A stretch of DNA of 64,000 nucleotides from CAZGWE01 sp964529405 (GCA_964529405.1 CAZGWE010000001.1:1-64000); one strand, 5' to 3'; shown: positions 35,501 through 43,557, counted from the stretch's first letter. Notes: generated by a model not told the origin, from the letters alone. Numbers and translations are program-made.

Positions 35501-37188
35501 GTGACTGTCGGGGTGTTGTCGGTCGTTGGTGATGACGGTGTAATACTGCCAGTCGGGGCAGCCGGTCCAACACGGTCAATCGTAAAAGCGGCTGAAACAG
35601 CCTGGCCCGGGTTGTCGGCGTTGTCGCTTGCTTTAACTCTCAACATCACGCTGGTGCTCTCGATCGCCGGCAATGTCCAGGTGTATAATCCGCTGTTCGC
35701 CTGGCCGGTCGCGATATCGGAGTAAGCCATACCGTCCGTTGAATAAGCCAGGTCAATTGATGAGGGCGTAATACCGCTGCCGGCATCAGCCGCGCTCCAC
35801 GTTATATCGGCTGTGGCGCCGGTTAAAATCTGTCCGGCAACCGGCGTGGAAATATTGACGTTTGGCCCGCTTGTATCAACATTAAATGTATTCGAGACAT
35901 CATCGGCGCCGGGATTACCGGCCTCATCTTGATAGCCAACAACTTTTAAAGTTTTGCTGCCGTCCCCTGTTACACCAGAAATAACGGCTGTCCCTTGCCA
36001 CTGCGTTCCCGACGTAAAATCGCCGGAAACGGTCTGGTCGGCATAAGGTGTCGTTGAACCGAAAGTAACCGCCGGGACAACTGAAGTTTTCATCGCTTCG
36101 GAAAAGTTAACGGTGACTGTCAGTATCCCGGCCTTGACCGGTGAAGGGTCGGAGAGGACAATCGAGGAAATCGTCGGGTTGGCAATATCAACAATAAAGC
36201 TGTCTGGCGAAGAATATGAACTCTCATTGCCGTAAATGTCGCGCGAAGCAACCTGCCAGTAAAGAGCGCCGAGCGGCAGGTCGATTGAAGACGTGAATGA
36301 ATTGGTTGGAACAACCTCATTAATTAAAGTTGAGGCAAAGTCGGCATCATTATCAATTTGGATCCGATATTCGGAAGCGCCGCTGACGCTGCCCCACTCC
36401 AATGTCGGCCTTTGCGAGCCGGAATTCGGCTCATCGGTCAGCACCGGTACAGCCGGCGGGGTAATATCAACGGTATAGGCGACTGTATCCGAAGCAACAG
36501 AGACATTGCCGGCATAGTCGGTAGCATTTGCCGTCAAAGCATGGTCGCCGCTGGAAAGGGCGCTGGCGGCAACCGAAAAATTACCGCTGCCGTCAGCCGT
36601 AGTCGTAGCAATCTGGGTGATTCCGTCATAGATTTTCACACCGGCATTGGCCTCGGCTATTCCGATAACCGCCGGCGCCGGATTGTTGTATGTACCGTTT
36701 AGCGGAGCCGAAATTACCGGTGCAGATGGCGCCGTTGTGTCAACAACAATGCTCTTTGCGGCCTTAAGCGCAGCCGTAGCGGCAGTATTTTTGACATTAA
36801 CCGTAATGGCGTAAGCGGCCGGCGCCAAATTTGAGCTTGGCGTGTAGCTGATGTGGGCCGCATCTCTGGTGGTTACCGATGGATTAGGCACGCCATTGAT
36901 ACGCAAAACGGCAGTCGCCGCGTCAATGGCCGGCCCGCCATTAGCATCAAAGGTGGCAGAGATGGTCGGCGCCTGGTCGTTGGTATAAACAATACCACCA
37001 ACGTCTTGGGCAGTTTTGCCGCTGCCGGCCGCGACCAGGACGGGACTAATGATTGGCGAGATTACAGCCAGGGCTGTTGTCATCATCGAAAAAAAGACTA
37101 TGCCCGCGGCTAGCACCAAGCCGGTTGCACGCCGAAAAAACTTCTGCCGAAGCAAAAATATTCTCGCGTAGCCAAGTATTGACTTCAT
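29539..37188 (-). CDS. Giant secreted Ig-like repeat protein (2549 aa)
   Basis: A Sec signal (basic start FLLRQKFFRRATG, then hydrophobic VLAAGIVFFSMM..ALA) is followed by about 20-25 tandem bacterial Ig-like/cadherin-like beta-sandwich units. Recurring motifs are DTTAP, VTDAAGN, SGTxxAN and DNAGNxS. Units recur about every 90-110 residues and differ enough that recombination is limited. There is no LPXTG, PEP-CTERM, membrane helix or catalytic domain at the C-terminus, which ends in a normal Ig-like strand (SFTFSVVP). It is likely a cell-surface or released adhesin; attachment to a host cell, as in other episymbiotic CPR, is inference. It is monocistronic with a long leader that includes a small ORF. 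Confidence 0.85.
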   Translation of the reverse strand: MKSILGYARIFLLRQKFFRRATGLVLAAGIVFFSMMTTALAVISPIISPVLVAAGSGKTAQDVGGIVYTNDQAPTISATFDANGGPAIDAATAVLRINGVPNPSVTTRDAAHISYTPSSNLAPAAYAITVNVKNTAATAALKAAKSIVVDTTAPSAPVISAPLNGTYNNPAPAVIGIAEANAGVKIYDGITQIATTTADGSGNFSVAASALSSGDHALTANATDYAGNVSVASDTVAYTVDITPPAVPVLTDEPNSGSQRPTLEWGSVSGASEYRIQIDNDADFASTLINEVVPTNSFTSSIDLPLGALYWQVASRDIYGNESSYSSPDSFIVDIANPTISSIVLSDPSPVKAGILTVTVNFSEAMKTSVVPAVTFGSTTPYADQTVSGDFTSGTQWQGTAVISGVTGDGSKTLKVVGYQDEAGNPGADDVSNTFNVDTSGPNVNISTPVAGQILTGATADITWSAADAGSGITPSSIDLAYSTDGMAYSDIATGQANSGLYTWTLPAIESTSVMLRVKASDNADNPGQAVSAAFTIDRVGPAAPTGSITPSSPTTDNTPTVTGTVDSQAASVLVSVGSNTLAVTPVSGNYAATFGALADGNYLITVQAFDVHDNASAVTTVFGAYVIDIAAPAFTAGSASPSNGTTTDNAMAAISGTFLDNGSGLDTASIRFAVNSIDITTGITWAGGTFTYTPTTPSNDGSYTVEVDLADNAGNRSDLVGWVFAISSAPTITSISATGGRVVSGYVNDTNTGFSLSGTLPADGAGIQTLRLHLNGVQLASTLVLMGITAYSIDLSGAEFSQLKATDGGKSLSVDRVGFSGNVSVMSSAASLTVDTVAPAAPGSNILVQQNAPGANDTITGAVGAGTATAAGAYIYDGASPATLIGSASINPNGSFGPVLIGDNLYDNPIVAFRDEAGNESAKVGGFFNQIIAPTAPAISSPIGFLQSIDDTPMLTGSITDTGVTVKIYKDGAEVGSGPVDEFGNFSITTSSLGADNSYGLTAKAIDSAQNVSADSAATTYILDRLAPAVSAVVLTDTANSNSTAYTKNGGLVVLTATVTDANQTGMTTADIAADLSGLGGSASANPANYNTATGVATWANITVSGTTSSSVSVDITAVDRAGNNGSGFGSIVADNTAPIGLTVTDDGIYVNSLSELHAAWSASDSESGIASYSYAIGTTVGGSDIKMKTNNGGTVLVTATGLTLVEGATYYFTVYAANGAGIESNASSDGIVPDVSDPTAPGSVADDGDFTQSLTQLQADWMAGSDLGSGVDHYEMAVGTTLGGTEILGFINIGNTSPYTKTGLTLASNTTYYISIKTVDHVGRSSAAVTADGIMADNIAPSEVFHAPGAITNIGASLVTVVWADTGSDFAANPTRTLDFGTGINVDTTWSAGIMTYDPGVDFEEGSYTVNAAVADRAGNIGTATFTFTVDTIAPVLTQTVAVPTPTNNTIPDYAFNSDEAGTITYGGDCSSVVTTAVTGSNTASFNTLGEGAHTNCTIQVTDAAGNNSLILSLPAFTIDTTAPTVNADLNGIAAYGWSKVSGSGMPVFGSGSSEDTTIWADQDGLYTIRLSVTDSAGNIASDEMSLTWDTTAPTVNAGPDRVANASITQDGLAGDTLSGIAAYQWTKESGPDPVTIGMPNAATTTISTVTDNIYTIRLAVTDNAGNSAFDEMALTKDTVVPAAPTVAATGPINNTNKTNIMVSGTGEANASLSYILSDLNPTHDTTGIGMVASGGAFSVSGVNVSGLDDGTVVVAVTLTDAAGNIGSAGSTTVDKDTLLPTLSDVTIASNNTDNTLAKMGDTVTVSLTSSEDITVPTVTIAGNAAPVATVDAAHYTASYQMASGDTEGAVAFVINFSDLAGNTGTTVIAVTSGSDVIFDKTVPIVNVNNLKTNDTTPALSGTIDDNGAGVAVTVNSTTYPALISAGTWTLPDNTVAILAEGSYAVLVSAIDSAGNAGGGSGTLVVDTTNPVTMAIVSPATPDGTNGWYKDNAPTVALPAIDISAGVGQTYYHLDSNPDAVYGSVITMPEGTHILYFHSVDQAGNIETEQSITIKTDTHNPGNTVSVVANSGNALTSDKQINVVWSAATDATSGVDHYLLRVRTGTSGSSYVGGLVDINLGNVTSYTLTPVQAGLLSEGTYSFGVRAVDAAGNIDSTSTYSGGVTVDLSAPAGGLISLNNGTIYTASANVNLTLAATDTFAPVLMMVSNNADLSADGANTDSGNWIALAATKTWILSAGDGAKTVYARFKDAGNNETTIISDVIILDTAAPAAPVINPISGYQGNSVNISGTAEADSSMGLTLTNGATITVSLVADGSGNWSTTVDISALADGTINVNATVSDQAGNTGGTASTTLVKDTAGPSFSSILANPLYARIGTVETITFTASETLQANPIVIVGGNPATFTSNSGLDYSYTYTVSSGEGVQTILISGTDLAGNPGSSTGTLINDFTVPTINSGTPTGNISNALPTIQATVSDAGGSGVSTSTVIMRINGVAVNASYNVSTGVVSYVPSRALSARSYAVTVDAKDSAGNAASRHSFTFSVVP

Positions 37189-37224
37189 AAATCCTCCATT
37201 CCTTAAAAATTCAAATTTTTAATG

Positions 37225-37302
37225 TCAAATCATTTCGCAGAACGCCTTAGGCATAAATATTGCAATTTTCCTTGATGCATACCACTTCATACAAATTAGC
37301 AT
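37225..37302 (-). CDS. Leader mini-ORF upstream of the giant protein (25 aa)
   Basis: The ATG at 37300-37302 is preceded by GGGAGGTAAA, one of the best Shine-Dalgarno sequences in the window, and the ORF stops at TGA 37225-37227. The peptide starts MLICMKWYASRKIAIFMPKA and is basic and hydrophobic. It lies 36 bases before the start of the giant gene. It could be a translational leader or simply a chance ORF; no family is recognised. Confidence 0.4.
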   Translation of the reverse strand: MLICMKWYASRKIAIFMPKAFCEMI

Positions 37303-37529
37303 TTTACCTCCCGTAAACAAGTAGTTATCTGATCCCTTGATACTCATACTTCTTCACACTTTAAAAAAACTTAAAAAGCATCTTTCGATGCCTGATAGAA
37401 ACTAAAAAAACCATCATATTATGAGCACACCGACCTAATTTTTCTCTTGTTGCCGATAATTTGTGCACCTTTATAGCATAAGCAACCGGTGCTTTATTTG
37501 CAATAGCTCGATGGTCGTACTAGTTTTTA
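37303..37529 (-). other. Long leader of the giant gene, no gene seen
   Basis: This is AT-rich sequence with minus-strand hairpins GCACC..GGTGC (about 37455-37482) and CATCGAAAGATG (37380-37391). No known riboswitch could be assigned. I compared it by eye with the c-di-GMP-I consensus and the core did not match. Confidence 0.35.
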
Positions 37530-37560
37530 CGACAAAAAGATGGGGGGCTGCGATGCCCCC
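37530..37560 (-). terminator. Intrinsic terminator
   Basis: The minus-strand hairpin GGGGGCATCGCAGCCCCCC is followed by ATCTTTTTG. It ends transcription from proS or from the short reading frame at 37567. Confidence 0.8.
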
Positions 37561-37566
37561 AAACTA

Positions 37567-37641
37567 TTAGGTTGCCCAAGCAATAGCTTGCTCAACCGAA
37601 TCGAATATGTCGAAAGCCTCATCTAGACAGGTGGCGCCCAT
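37567..37641 (-). pseudogene. Short remnant-like ORF after proS (24 aa)
   Basis: The reading frame MGATCLDEAFDIFDSVEQAI.. ends at TAA just before a terminator. The FDIFDSVEQAIA pattern resembles the C-terminal helix of STAS-type domains. No SD precedes it. It is most likely a fragment of a lost gene, or chance. Confidence 0.25.
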
Positions 37642-37666
37642 ATTTTTGCCATATTAAATTCCGCAA

Positions 37667-38896
37667 TTAGATCGATCCGGCAAGCTCGGATGTTTTGATA
37701 ATTTTAGATTCACCGGTTACAACATCAATTAACTCAACACCGCCGGAAGCAAGTGATTTTTCTGAAACAATCACCCTTATCGGACAACCGACCAAGTCGG
37801 CCTCGGCGAATTTTTCGCCGGCCGAAAGCTCGCGGTTGTCATAGAGAACTTCGACACCGGCACCGGCTAGATTGTTATAAACCCTTTCGGCCTCTTCATT
37901 TTTATTCAAAGAAATAATGTGGACGGCGAAGGGCGCAATCTCCTTTGGCCAAACCATTTTATTATTGGCGGCATCGTATTTAACCTCGACAACGGCGGCC
38001 ATAGCCCGCGTCAACCCGATACCGTAACAACCCATAATCATGATTTTTTCTTTCCCGTCTTTGTCCAAAACGGCGGCCCGCATCGATTCGGAATACTTCG
38101 TTTTGAGCGGGAAAATATTGCCGACTTCAATACCGCGGGCGACCCTGACCGTGCCGTCGCAATCGAGACACTTGCCGCCCTCTTTGACCTCCGCGATCTC
38201 CTTATTTTGGGCAAAATCACATTTGTCGCAGTAGTAAATCGTATCCTCGCCTACCGGGGTTAGAACCTGGAATTCATGCGAGTATTTGGAGAAAATGCCA
38301 CCGGAAGCGTCAACGATTTTTGCCTCAAGGCCCAGCCGTCTATAAATATTAGCGTAAGCGACTTTGGCTTTTTCATAAAATCGCCAAAAGTCATCTTCAG
38401 TCAAGTGGAAACTGTACATATCCTTCATAATAAATTCGCGGCCGCGCAGGAGGCCCGACTTAACCCGGGGTTCATTCCTGAATTTAGTTTGGATTTGATA
38501 CAAAGCGACGGGCAGATCTTTGTATGATTTTATATGATTTCTGATAATGTCTGTTACCTGTTCCTCATGGGTTGGCGCCAAGAGCAGATCTTTGCCGCGG
38601 CTGTCGGTCAATTTGTAAAAAATATCAACAGCCGATTCCCACCGGCCCGTTTCTTGCCAAAGTTCTTTGGGTTGCAAAACGTTCATAAGGATCTCTTGGC
38701 CGCCGATTGCGTCCATCTCCCCGCGGATAATATTTTCGACTTTTTTGAACACCATAAGCCCGAGCGGGAGCAGCGCGTATGCCCCGGCCATATGTTTTTG
38801 AACAAAACCGGCCCGGACAAAGTATGACGCATTGATCGAATCGGCATCAGCCGGCGTCTCTTTGCGTGTTTTGAAAAATAGTTGTGATTGGTACAT
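37667..38896 (-). CDS. proS: Prolyl-tRNA synthetase without editing insert
   Basis: This 409-aa class IIa synthetase charges tRNA-Pro. It has motif 1, motif 2 (FRNEPRVKSGLLRGREFIMKDMYSF) and, after a short zinc-ribbon-like CDKCDF..CLDCDG segment, motif 3 (GCYGIGLTRAMAA), then an anticodon-binding domain. The approximately 180-aa INS editing domain of typical bacterial ProRS between motifs 2 and 3 is missing, as in other reduced forms. It is co-oriented with rseP, frr, pyrH, tsf and rpsB upstream. Confidence 0.95.
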   Translation of the reverse strand: MYQSQLFFKTRKETPADADSINASYFVRAGFVQKHMAGAYALLPLGLMVFKKVENIIRGEMDAIGGQEILMNVLQPKELWQETGRWESAVDIFYKLTDSRGKDLLLAPTHEEQVTDIIRNHIKSYKDLPVALYQIQTKFRNEPRVKSGLLRGREFIMKDMYSFHLTEDDFWRFYEKAKVAYANIYRRLGLEAKIVDASGGIFSKYSHEFQVLTPVGEDTIYYCDKCDFAQNKEIAEVKEGGKCLDCDGTVRVARGIEVGNIFPLKTKYSESMRAAVLDKDGKEKIMIMGCYGIGLTRAMAAVVEVKYDAANNKMVWPKEIAPFAVHIISLNKNEEAERVYNNLAGAGVEVLYDNRELSAGEKFAEADLVGCPIRVIVSEKSLASGGVELIDVVTGESKIIKTSELAGSI

Positions 38897-39000
38897 ATAT
38901 TATTCTATTATTTAATAACGGGTCAATGAATTAGCTGATTGGTCACGAGACACTTTTTGGTTCATTTTAATCTGTTAATACGTTAATTTTATAATCGTGT

Positions 39001-40050
39001 CTAAAATAATTTGATTATATCTCGGTATGTTATGGCGATGATAAGAATAATCAGAATAATGAAGCCGACGGTGTGGATAATGTTCTCCACATCCTCTCGG
39101 ACCGCTTTTTTGCCTCTGATTTTTTCCAGGATAATAAATAATATCCTGCCGCCATCGAGTGCCGGGAAGGGCAAGATATTAATTAAGGCTAAATTAATTG
39201 AAAGCAAGGCTATAAATTGGAAGAAAACAACCAAACCGGCCCTTAGCGCCAAGCCGCTATAGATATAAATACCGACCGGACCGGAAACGCCCTCGAGAAC
39301 CTGGCCCCGGGTGAAAAGCGTTGACATCAGGTTGCCGAATAATTCAAGAGTAATTTTAAGCACCTCATACGTTTCGCGAAGCGCCACATAGGGCGACTTA
39401 TACCAGGGGACCCTGACGATCGCCCTCTCAATCACCGCCACGCCTAGAGGGGCATCGCTGTCCGCCGAGAGGGCGACATCTTTTTCGGCAATCCGGTCTT
39501 CCTCTTTATAAACAACTTTGACAGTTTCATTTTGATGCCGGGTAGTGAAAACACCGACATCATTGGCTGATTTGAAATCAACGCTATCACCGCCGGCCCT
39601 TGCGCTTATCAATATATCGCCGGCTTTGAGCGAAGCTTTATCCGCCGGCGAATCTTTTTTGATATCGGCAATAATTACTTCCGAAGACAACTTTTTGCCC
39701 GGGACCGTATTCGGGTCGGAAACCAGGGGCGACATACAAGCCAGTAGAATATTCATAACCACGCCGGCAACCGAAATAGCGAAGCGCTTGCCGGGTGTTT
39801 GGTTTTCAAAAGCCCGCGGACTTGTCGAGTGTTCCAGCTCGCCCAGCATCTTGACATAGCCGCCAAACGGAATGGCATTGATTGAATAGCGCGTTTCCCC
39901 CTTTTTAATCGAGAGAAGCCGGGGAGGAAAACCGAAAGCAAATTCCTCAACCTTGACGCCGGATAATTTAGCTACAACAAAATGACCGAACTCGTGGACG
40001 AGCACAAGGATCCCCAAGACAAACAAAAAGGCTAAAATAGTTATAATCAT
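39001..40050 (-). CDS. rseP: RseP-like site-2 membrane metalloprotease
   Basis: This 349-aa M50 protease has the zinc motif VHEFGHFVVAK in the first membrane helix and the third ligand in NILPFPALDGGRI. A periplasmic PDZ domain (SPADKASLKAGD) lies between. Four membrane helices are expected. It cleaves membrane-anchored anti-sigma factors or signal-peptide remnants. It directly follows frr (10-base spacing); in many bacteria the order is frr-uppS-cdsA-dxr-rseP-proS, here reduced to frr-rseP-proS. Confidence 0.94.
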   Translation of the reverse strand: MIITILAFLFVLGILVLVHEFGHFVVAKLSGVKVEEFAFGFPPRLLSIKKGETRYSINAIPFGGYVKMLGELEHSTSPRAFENQTPGKRFAISVAGVVMNILLACMSPLVSDPNTVPGKKLSSEVIIADIKKDSPADKASLKAGDILISARAGGDSVDFKSANDVGVFTTRHQNETVKVVYKEEDRIAEKDVALSADSDAPLGVAVIERAIVRVPWYKSPYVALRETYEVLKITLELFGNLMSTLFTRGQVLEGVSGPVGIYIYSGLALRAGLVVFFQFIALLSINLALINILPFPALDGGRILFIILEKIRGKKAVREDVENIIHTVGFIILIILIIAITYRDIIKLF

Positions 40051-40060
40051 AAATTAAAAG

Positions 40061-40618
40061 TTAGAGTTTCATTAACTCTTTCTCTTTATCAACTACAGTC
40101 TCATCAACTTGTTTATTCATGTCATTGATGAGGCGGTTCAACTCTTCTTCTGCCCGGTAGCGGTCATCTTCAGTCGCTGCCTTTTTCTTCTCGGCTTCCT
40201 GCACCCTGCCCCAGGCTTCAGCGCGAATATTGCGAAGGGTAACTTTGGCTTCTTCGCCAGATTTTTTTACCTGGCCGGCCAGCTCCTTGCGCCTGTCTTC
40301 GGTCATCGGCGGCAAAACCAACCGGATTAGGACACCGTCATTAATTGGCGAAAGACCCAAGTCGGAATTGCGGATAGCCAATTCGATATCGGCAAGGGCA
40401 TTCCTATCCCAGGGCTTGATGGCGATAACTGCCGGCTCCGGCACGGTAATAGAGGCGATCTCCTTGATTGGTGATTTGATCCCGTAGTAGGAAACAAAGA
40501 TACCGTCAAGAATTGCCGCATTGGCACGACCGGTCCTGACCTTAACCAAATCGTTGGCAAGCTTCTGAAGAGCTAAATTCATTTTTGGTTTTGCTTCTTT
40601 AATAATTTGATCAATCAT
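40061..40618 (-). CDS. frr: Ribosome recycling factor
   Basis: This 185-aa protein has a three-helix bundle with a small beta domain. VKVRTGRANAAILDGI and ITVPEPAVIAIKPWDRNALADIE are typical. It splits post-termination ribosomes with EF-G. The start ATG is preceded by TCCGGAGGAG. It lies between pyrH and rseP in the tsf-pyrH-frr order. Confidence 0.97.
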   Translation of the reverse strand: MIDQIIKEAKPKMNLALQKLANDLVKVRTGRANAAILDGIFVSYYGIKSPIKEIASITVPEPAVIAIKPWDRNALADIELAIRNSDLGLSPINDGVLIRLVLPPMTEDRRKELAGQVKKSGEEAKVTLRNIRAEAWGRVQEAEKKKAATEDDRYRAEEELNRLINDMNKQVDETVVDKEKELMKL

Positions 40619-40639
40619 GACTCCTCCGGAGTCTAATTG

Positions 40640-40830
40640 TTAGAATTGTCAAATTGTTTAATTGTTTGCATAGCTAAGAATTGATGGCGGACGATAGAGA
40701 CTAGAGGATAGAATTTGAAATTGGAGGGTTGAAATCGGACCATCTAACTTCTATTTTCAAGATCTACTTTCTAGTTTCTACTATCTACCATCAAATCATG
40801 ACAATTTAACAATATAACAATTTTTCGTTA
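40640..40830. repeat. Intergenic inverted-repeat element (copy B)
   Basis: Between pyrH and frr lie nested complementary arms. AATTGTCAAATTGTTTAATTG (40646-40666) pairs with GACAATTTAACAATATAACAATT near 40800, and inside are ATTGATGGCGGACGATAGAGACTAG and CTAGTTTCTACTATCTACCATCAA. It has the same organisation and core motif as copies A and C and no coding capacity. Its position inside an essential operon means transcripts read through a large hairpin. Confidence 0.65.
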
Positions 40831-40874
40831 GTGTACATATTATTCGCCGATTTCCGCTTAACAAAAAGCGCGAT

Positions 40875-41588
40875 TTAAGAAATAATTGTGCCAATCTTCT
40901 CCCCCATGACTGCTTTTTTAATGTTGCCCGAAACCATTAGGGCGAAAACCAGAATCGGCAGACTGTTATCCATACATAAAGTGACAGCAGTGTTGTCCAT
41001 AACTGCATATTTATTATTAAGAATATCTAAATATTTAAGGTTGGAAAACATCGCGGCGCCAGACTCTTTTTCCGGGTCCTTATCATAGACACCGTTAACT
41101 TTTGTTGCTTTGAATACCGCATCGCAATCCAGTTCGCAAGCCCGCATAGCTGCTGCCGTATCGGTCGAGAAATAGGGGTTGCCGCTGCCGGCACCGACAA
41201 TCATTACTCGACCCTTCCGCAAATTACCCAGGGCTTTGTCGCGGATGTAGGTTTCACAAACTTTTGGCATATCAATGGCCGAACAAACCCGGTTGTCAAC
41301 GCCAAGCTTTGAAAGGGCGCTGCCTAGGGCAAGCGAATTCATGATTGTCGCCAGCATACCGATATAGTCGCCGGTTGTCCGGTTGAGGCCGTGTTTTTCC
41401 GCCGAAATTCCCCGGAAGATATTGCCGCCGCCAAGGACGATGATGATTTCAACACCGGTCTTTTTAGTTTCGGCAATTTCCCGGGCAATTTTGTCCACTG
41501 TCTCCGGCTCAATACCGTATTCGCGGGAACCGAGTAACGCCTCACCGGAGAGCTTTAGCAGGATACGCTTATATTTTAGGTCGGCCAA
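40875..41588 (-). CDS. pyrH: UMP kinase
   Basis: This 237-aa amino-acid-kinase-fold enzyme phosphorylates UMP to UDP. It has KRILLKLSGEALLG, VLGGGNIFRG, and VDTAAAMRACELDCD-like substrate region (positions about 140-160), with KATKVNGVYDKDP near the ATP site. It lies 15 bases after tsf. Length is normal. Confidence 0.96.
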   Translation of the reverse strand: MADLKYKRILLKLSGEALLGSREYGIEPETVDKIAREIAETKKTGVEIIIVLGGGNIFRGISAEKHGLNRTTGDYIGMLATIMNSLALGSALSKLGVDNRVCSAIDMPKVCETYIRDKALGNLRKGRVMIVGAGSGNPYFSTDTAAAMRACELDCDAVFKATKVNGVYDKDPEKESGAAMFSNLKYLDILNNKYAVMDNTAVTLCMDNSLPILVFALMVSGNIKKAVMGEKIGTIIS

Positions 41589-41603
41589 ATAACCTCCTCT
41601 GGT

Positions 41604-42197
41604 TTATTCTTCGCCCAACTCAAATCTGGCAAACCGCGAGACCGTGATCTTCTCGCCGATTTTGGCAATTTTTTCATTAATCAGCTCGCCAACGGTCATA
41701 TTTTGGTCCTTAATAAAAGGCTGGTTGACCAGGCAGACTTCTTGAAAATATTTCTCAAGCTTGCCATCGGCAATCTTTTCGGCGATTGCTTCCGGTTTGC
41801 CTTCTGCCCTGGCCTCATCAAGAAACTTCTTTCGCTTCTCCTCCCGTTTATTGCCGGGAATCTGGTCGGGAGAGACGTACTCCGGATTCATGGCGGCTAC
41901 TTGCAGGGCAATTTCGTGCGCCAGCTGCTTAAATTCATCATTTCTAACCACAAAATCGGTTTCGCAAAGCACTTCGACCAGCACGCCGATCCGGCCGCCA
42001 TGGCAATAAGTTTCGATAATACCGGCGTTAGTTGACCTTTCGGCTTTTTTAGCCGCCTTGGTTGCGCCGCGTTTTTTTAAGATTTCCAGGGCTTTGACTT
42101 CATCGCCGCCGGCTTCAATGAGGGCGGATTTGCACTCCATAATACCCAAACCGGTTTTTTGCCTCAACTTGGCAATATCGCTTGCTTTAATTTCCAT
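41604..42197 (-). CDS. tsf: Translation elongation factor Ts
   Basis: This 197-aa guanine-nucleotide exchange factor for EF-Tu has an N-terminal UBA-like domain with LRQKTGLGIMECKSALIEAGGD, then the signature ETYCHGGRIGVLVEVLCETDFVVR. It is shorter than E. coli EF-Ts (283 aa), with one dimerisation subdomain, like Thermus-type forms. It is in the classic rpsB-tsf-pyrH-frr order. Confidence 0.96.
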   Translation of the reverse strand: MEIKASDIAKLRQKTGLGIMECKSALIEAGGDEVKALEILKKRGATKAAKKAERSTNAGIIETYCHGGRIGVLVEVLCETDFVVRNDEFKQLAHEIALQVAAMNPEYVSPDQIPGNKREEKRKKFLDEARAEGKPEAIAEKIADGKLEKYFQEVCLVNQPFIKDQNMTVGELINEKIAKIGEKITVSRFARFELGEE

Positions 42198-42293
42198 TAG
42201 GACTCCTTCGCCGTCATATCGGCAAGTCAGCTTGTCAGCTAATATATGGAAATTTCTGTTTTATATTGCTGTCTAGCTGTTTTGCTGTCCGGC

Positions 42294-43013
42294 TTATTTC
42301 TTATCTTCTTCTTTCGCCACCGCCTTTTTGTTTTCTCGGATAACTTTGGCGAATAAATTAGCAAAAAGTTCAATTGATTTGGTGGCGTCGTCGTTGGCCG
42401 GTACGGGATAATCAACCAGAAGCGGGTTGGCGTTAGTGTCAACCATTGCCACTATCGGAATACCAACCATTCTGGCTTCTTTTAAAGCATTTTTTTCATC
42501 ATGTTCGCCGAAAAGAATGAGGGCGTCGGGACGGTTTTCCAGCTTAACCAAACCGCCGAAGAGTTTTTCTCCCCCCTCGACTTCTTCCCGAAGTTTTGTT
42601 TGCTCTTTTTTGGAGATGTCTTGTAGCCTCTCGCTTCCCAGCAATTCTTTTTTCTTTTGAAATTGCCTTGCGGATTCCTTGATTACAAGGAAGTTGGTTA
42701 TTGTGCCGCCAAGCCAGCGGGAGTTAACGTACGGCATATCGCAGCTAATGGCCGCGTTTTTGACAATTTCGTTGGCCTGTTTTTTAGTACCGACAAAAAT
42801 GATCTTTTTGCCATCGGCGGNNNNNNNNNNCGCCGCGCCTAAAAACTTTAGCGCTTCGTCCAGCTGTTCGGCCGTCTTTTCGAGATTAATGACGTGAACC
42901 CCGGCTTTGGCCACAAAGATAAACTTTTCCATGGCCGGGTGCCATCTTGAAGTTTTGTGTCCAAAATGAACGCCTGCTTCTAACATTTCGCGAAGCGAGG
43001 GTAGTGTCATCAT
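42294..43013 (-). CDS. rpsB: Ribosomal protein S2 (contains an assembly gap)
   Basis: This protein of about 239 aa of the small subunit has the N-terminal MLEAGVHFGHKTSRWHPAM, VINLEKTAEQLDEAL, then FVGTKKQANEIV, VNSRWLGGTITNF and the C-terminal IPIVAMVDTNANPLLVDYPVPANDDA. Ten Ns at 42821-42830 interrupt the reading frame around residue 62; the real gap length is unknown. The SD AGGAAAC precedes the start; a longer GC-rich leader upstream (43014-43130) can fold and may mediate autoregulation. Confidence 0.96.
   Translation of the reverse strand: MMTLPSLREMLEAGVHFGHKTSRWHPAMEKFIFVAKAGVHVINLEKTAEQLDEALKFLGAAXXXXADGKKIIFVGTKKQANEIVKNAAISCDMPYVNSRWLGGTITNFLVIKESARQFQKKKELLGSERLQDISKKEQTKLREEVEGGEKLFGGLVKLENRPDALILFGEHDEKNALKEARMVGIPIVAMVDTNANPLLVDYPVPANDDATKSIELFANLFAKVIRENKKAVAKEEDKK
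42821..42830. other. Assembly gap (10 N) in rpsB
   Basis: A run of Ns of nominal length lies inside the rpsB coding region. Confidence 0.99.
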
Positions 43014-43260
43014 AACGGTTTCCTTTCATTCTTTAAATAACCTCCGCTCGACATAACCCCGATTTAACGAAGCAAGAACTTTGAGACGAGCGTGTAAATT
43101 CCCTTTTTTTAAACTCTGGGCTAAATGATAGCATAATATTTACAAAGAGACAAGAGTGTGATAGAATTTTATAGTCGAAAGTCGTTGAGATCGATCTGTT
43201 TATGTTAATAGCTCGCCCTCCAATTACTTTATGGACTTTACAGACTTTAAGGACTTAGCC

Positions 43261-43545
43261 ATGAAACAAGGTATTCATCCACAATATAACGAAAACGTTG
43301 CTGCCACCTGCGCCTGTGGAGCAAGGTATTTAATCGGCTCAACAGAAGCCGAAATTCACGTTGAGATCTGTTCGGCGTGCCATCCTTTCTTTACCGGCAA
43401 ACAGAAATTAGTCGACACCGCTGGTCGCGTTGATAAGTTCAAGGCTCGTATGGCCGCCAAAGAAGCCGCTGATACCGCCAAAGTTGCCAAAACAGCCAAA
43501 GCCAAGAAAACAGAAATATTGGAATCTGATTCCAATAAAAAATAG
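43261..43545 (+). CDS. rpmE: Ribosomal protein L31 with Lys/Ala-rich tail
   Basis: This 94-aa zinc-type L31 starts MKQGIHPQY, with zinc ligands in CACGARY and CSACHPFFTGKQKLVDTAGRV. The C-terminal extension (about 70-94) is Lys/Ala-rich and unusual compared with the 66-70 aa norm. An upstream in-frame ATG at 43231 would add ten residues; MKQGIHP is the conserved start. A terminator follows at 43558-43600. Confidence 0.93.
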   Translation: MKQGIHPQYNENVAATCACGARYLIGSTEAEIHVEICSACHPFFTGKQKLVDTAGRVDKFKARMAAKEAADTAKVAKTAKAKKTEILESDSNKK

Positions 43546-43557
43546 TTGAACAAAATA

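Noticed and set aside
36120..36700. Open frames on the plus strand inside the giant gene
   Set aside because: They are antisense shadows created by the repeat codon pattern and have no SD or homology.
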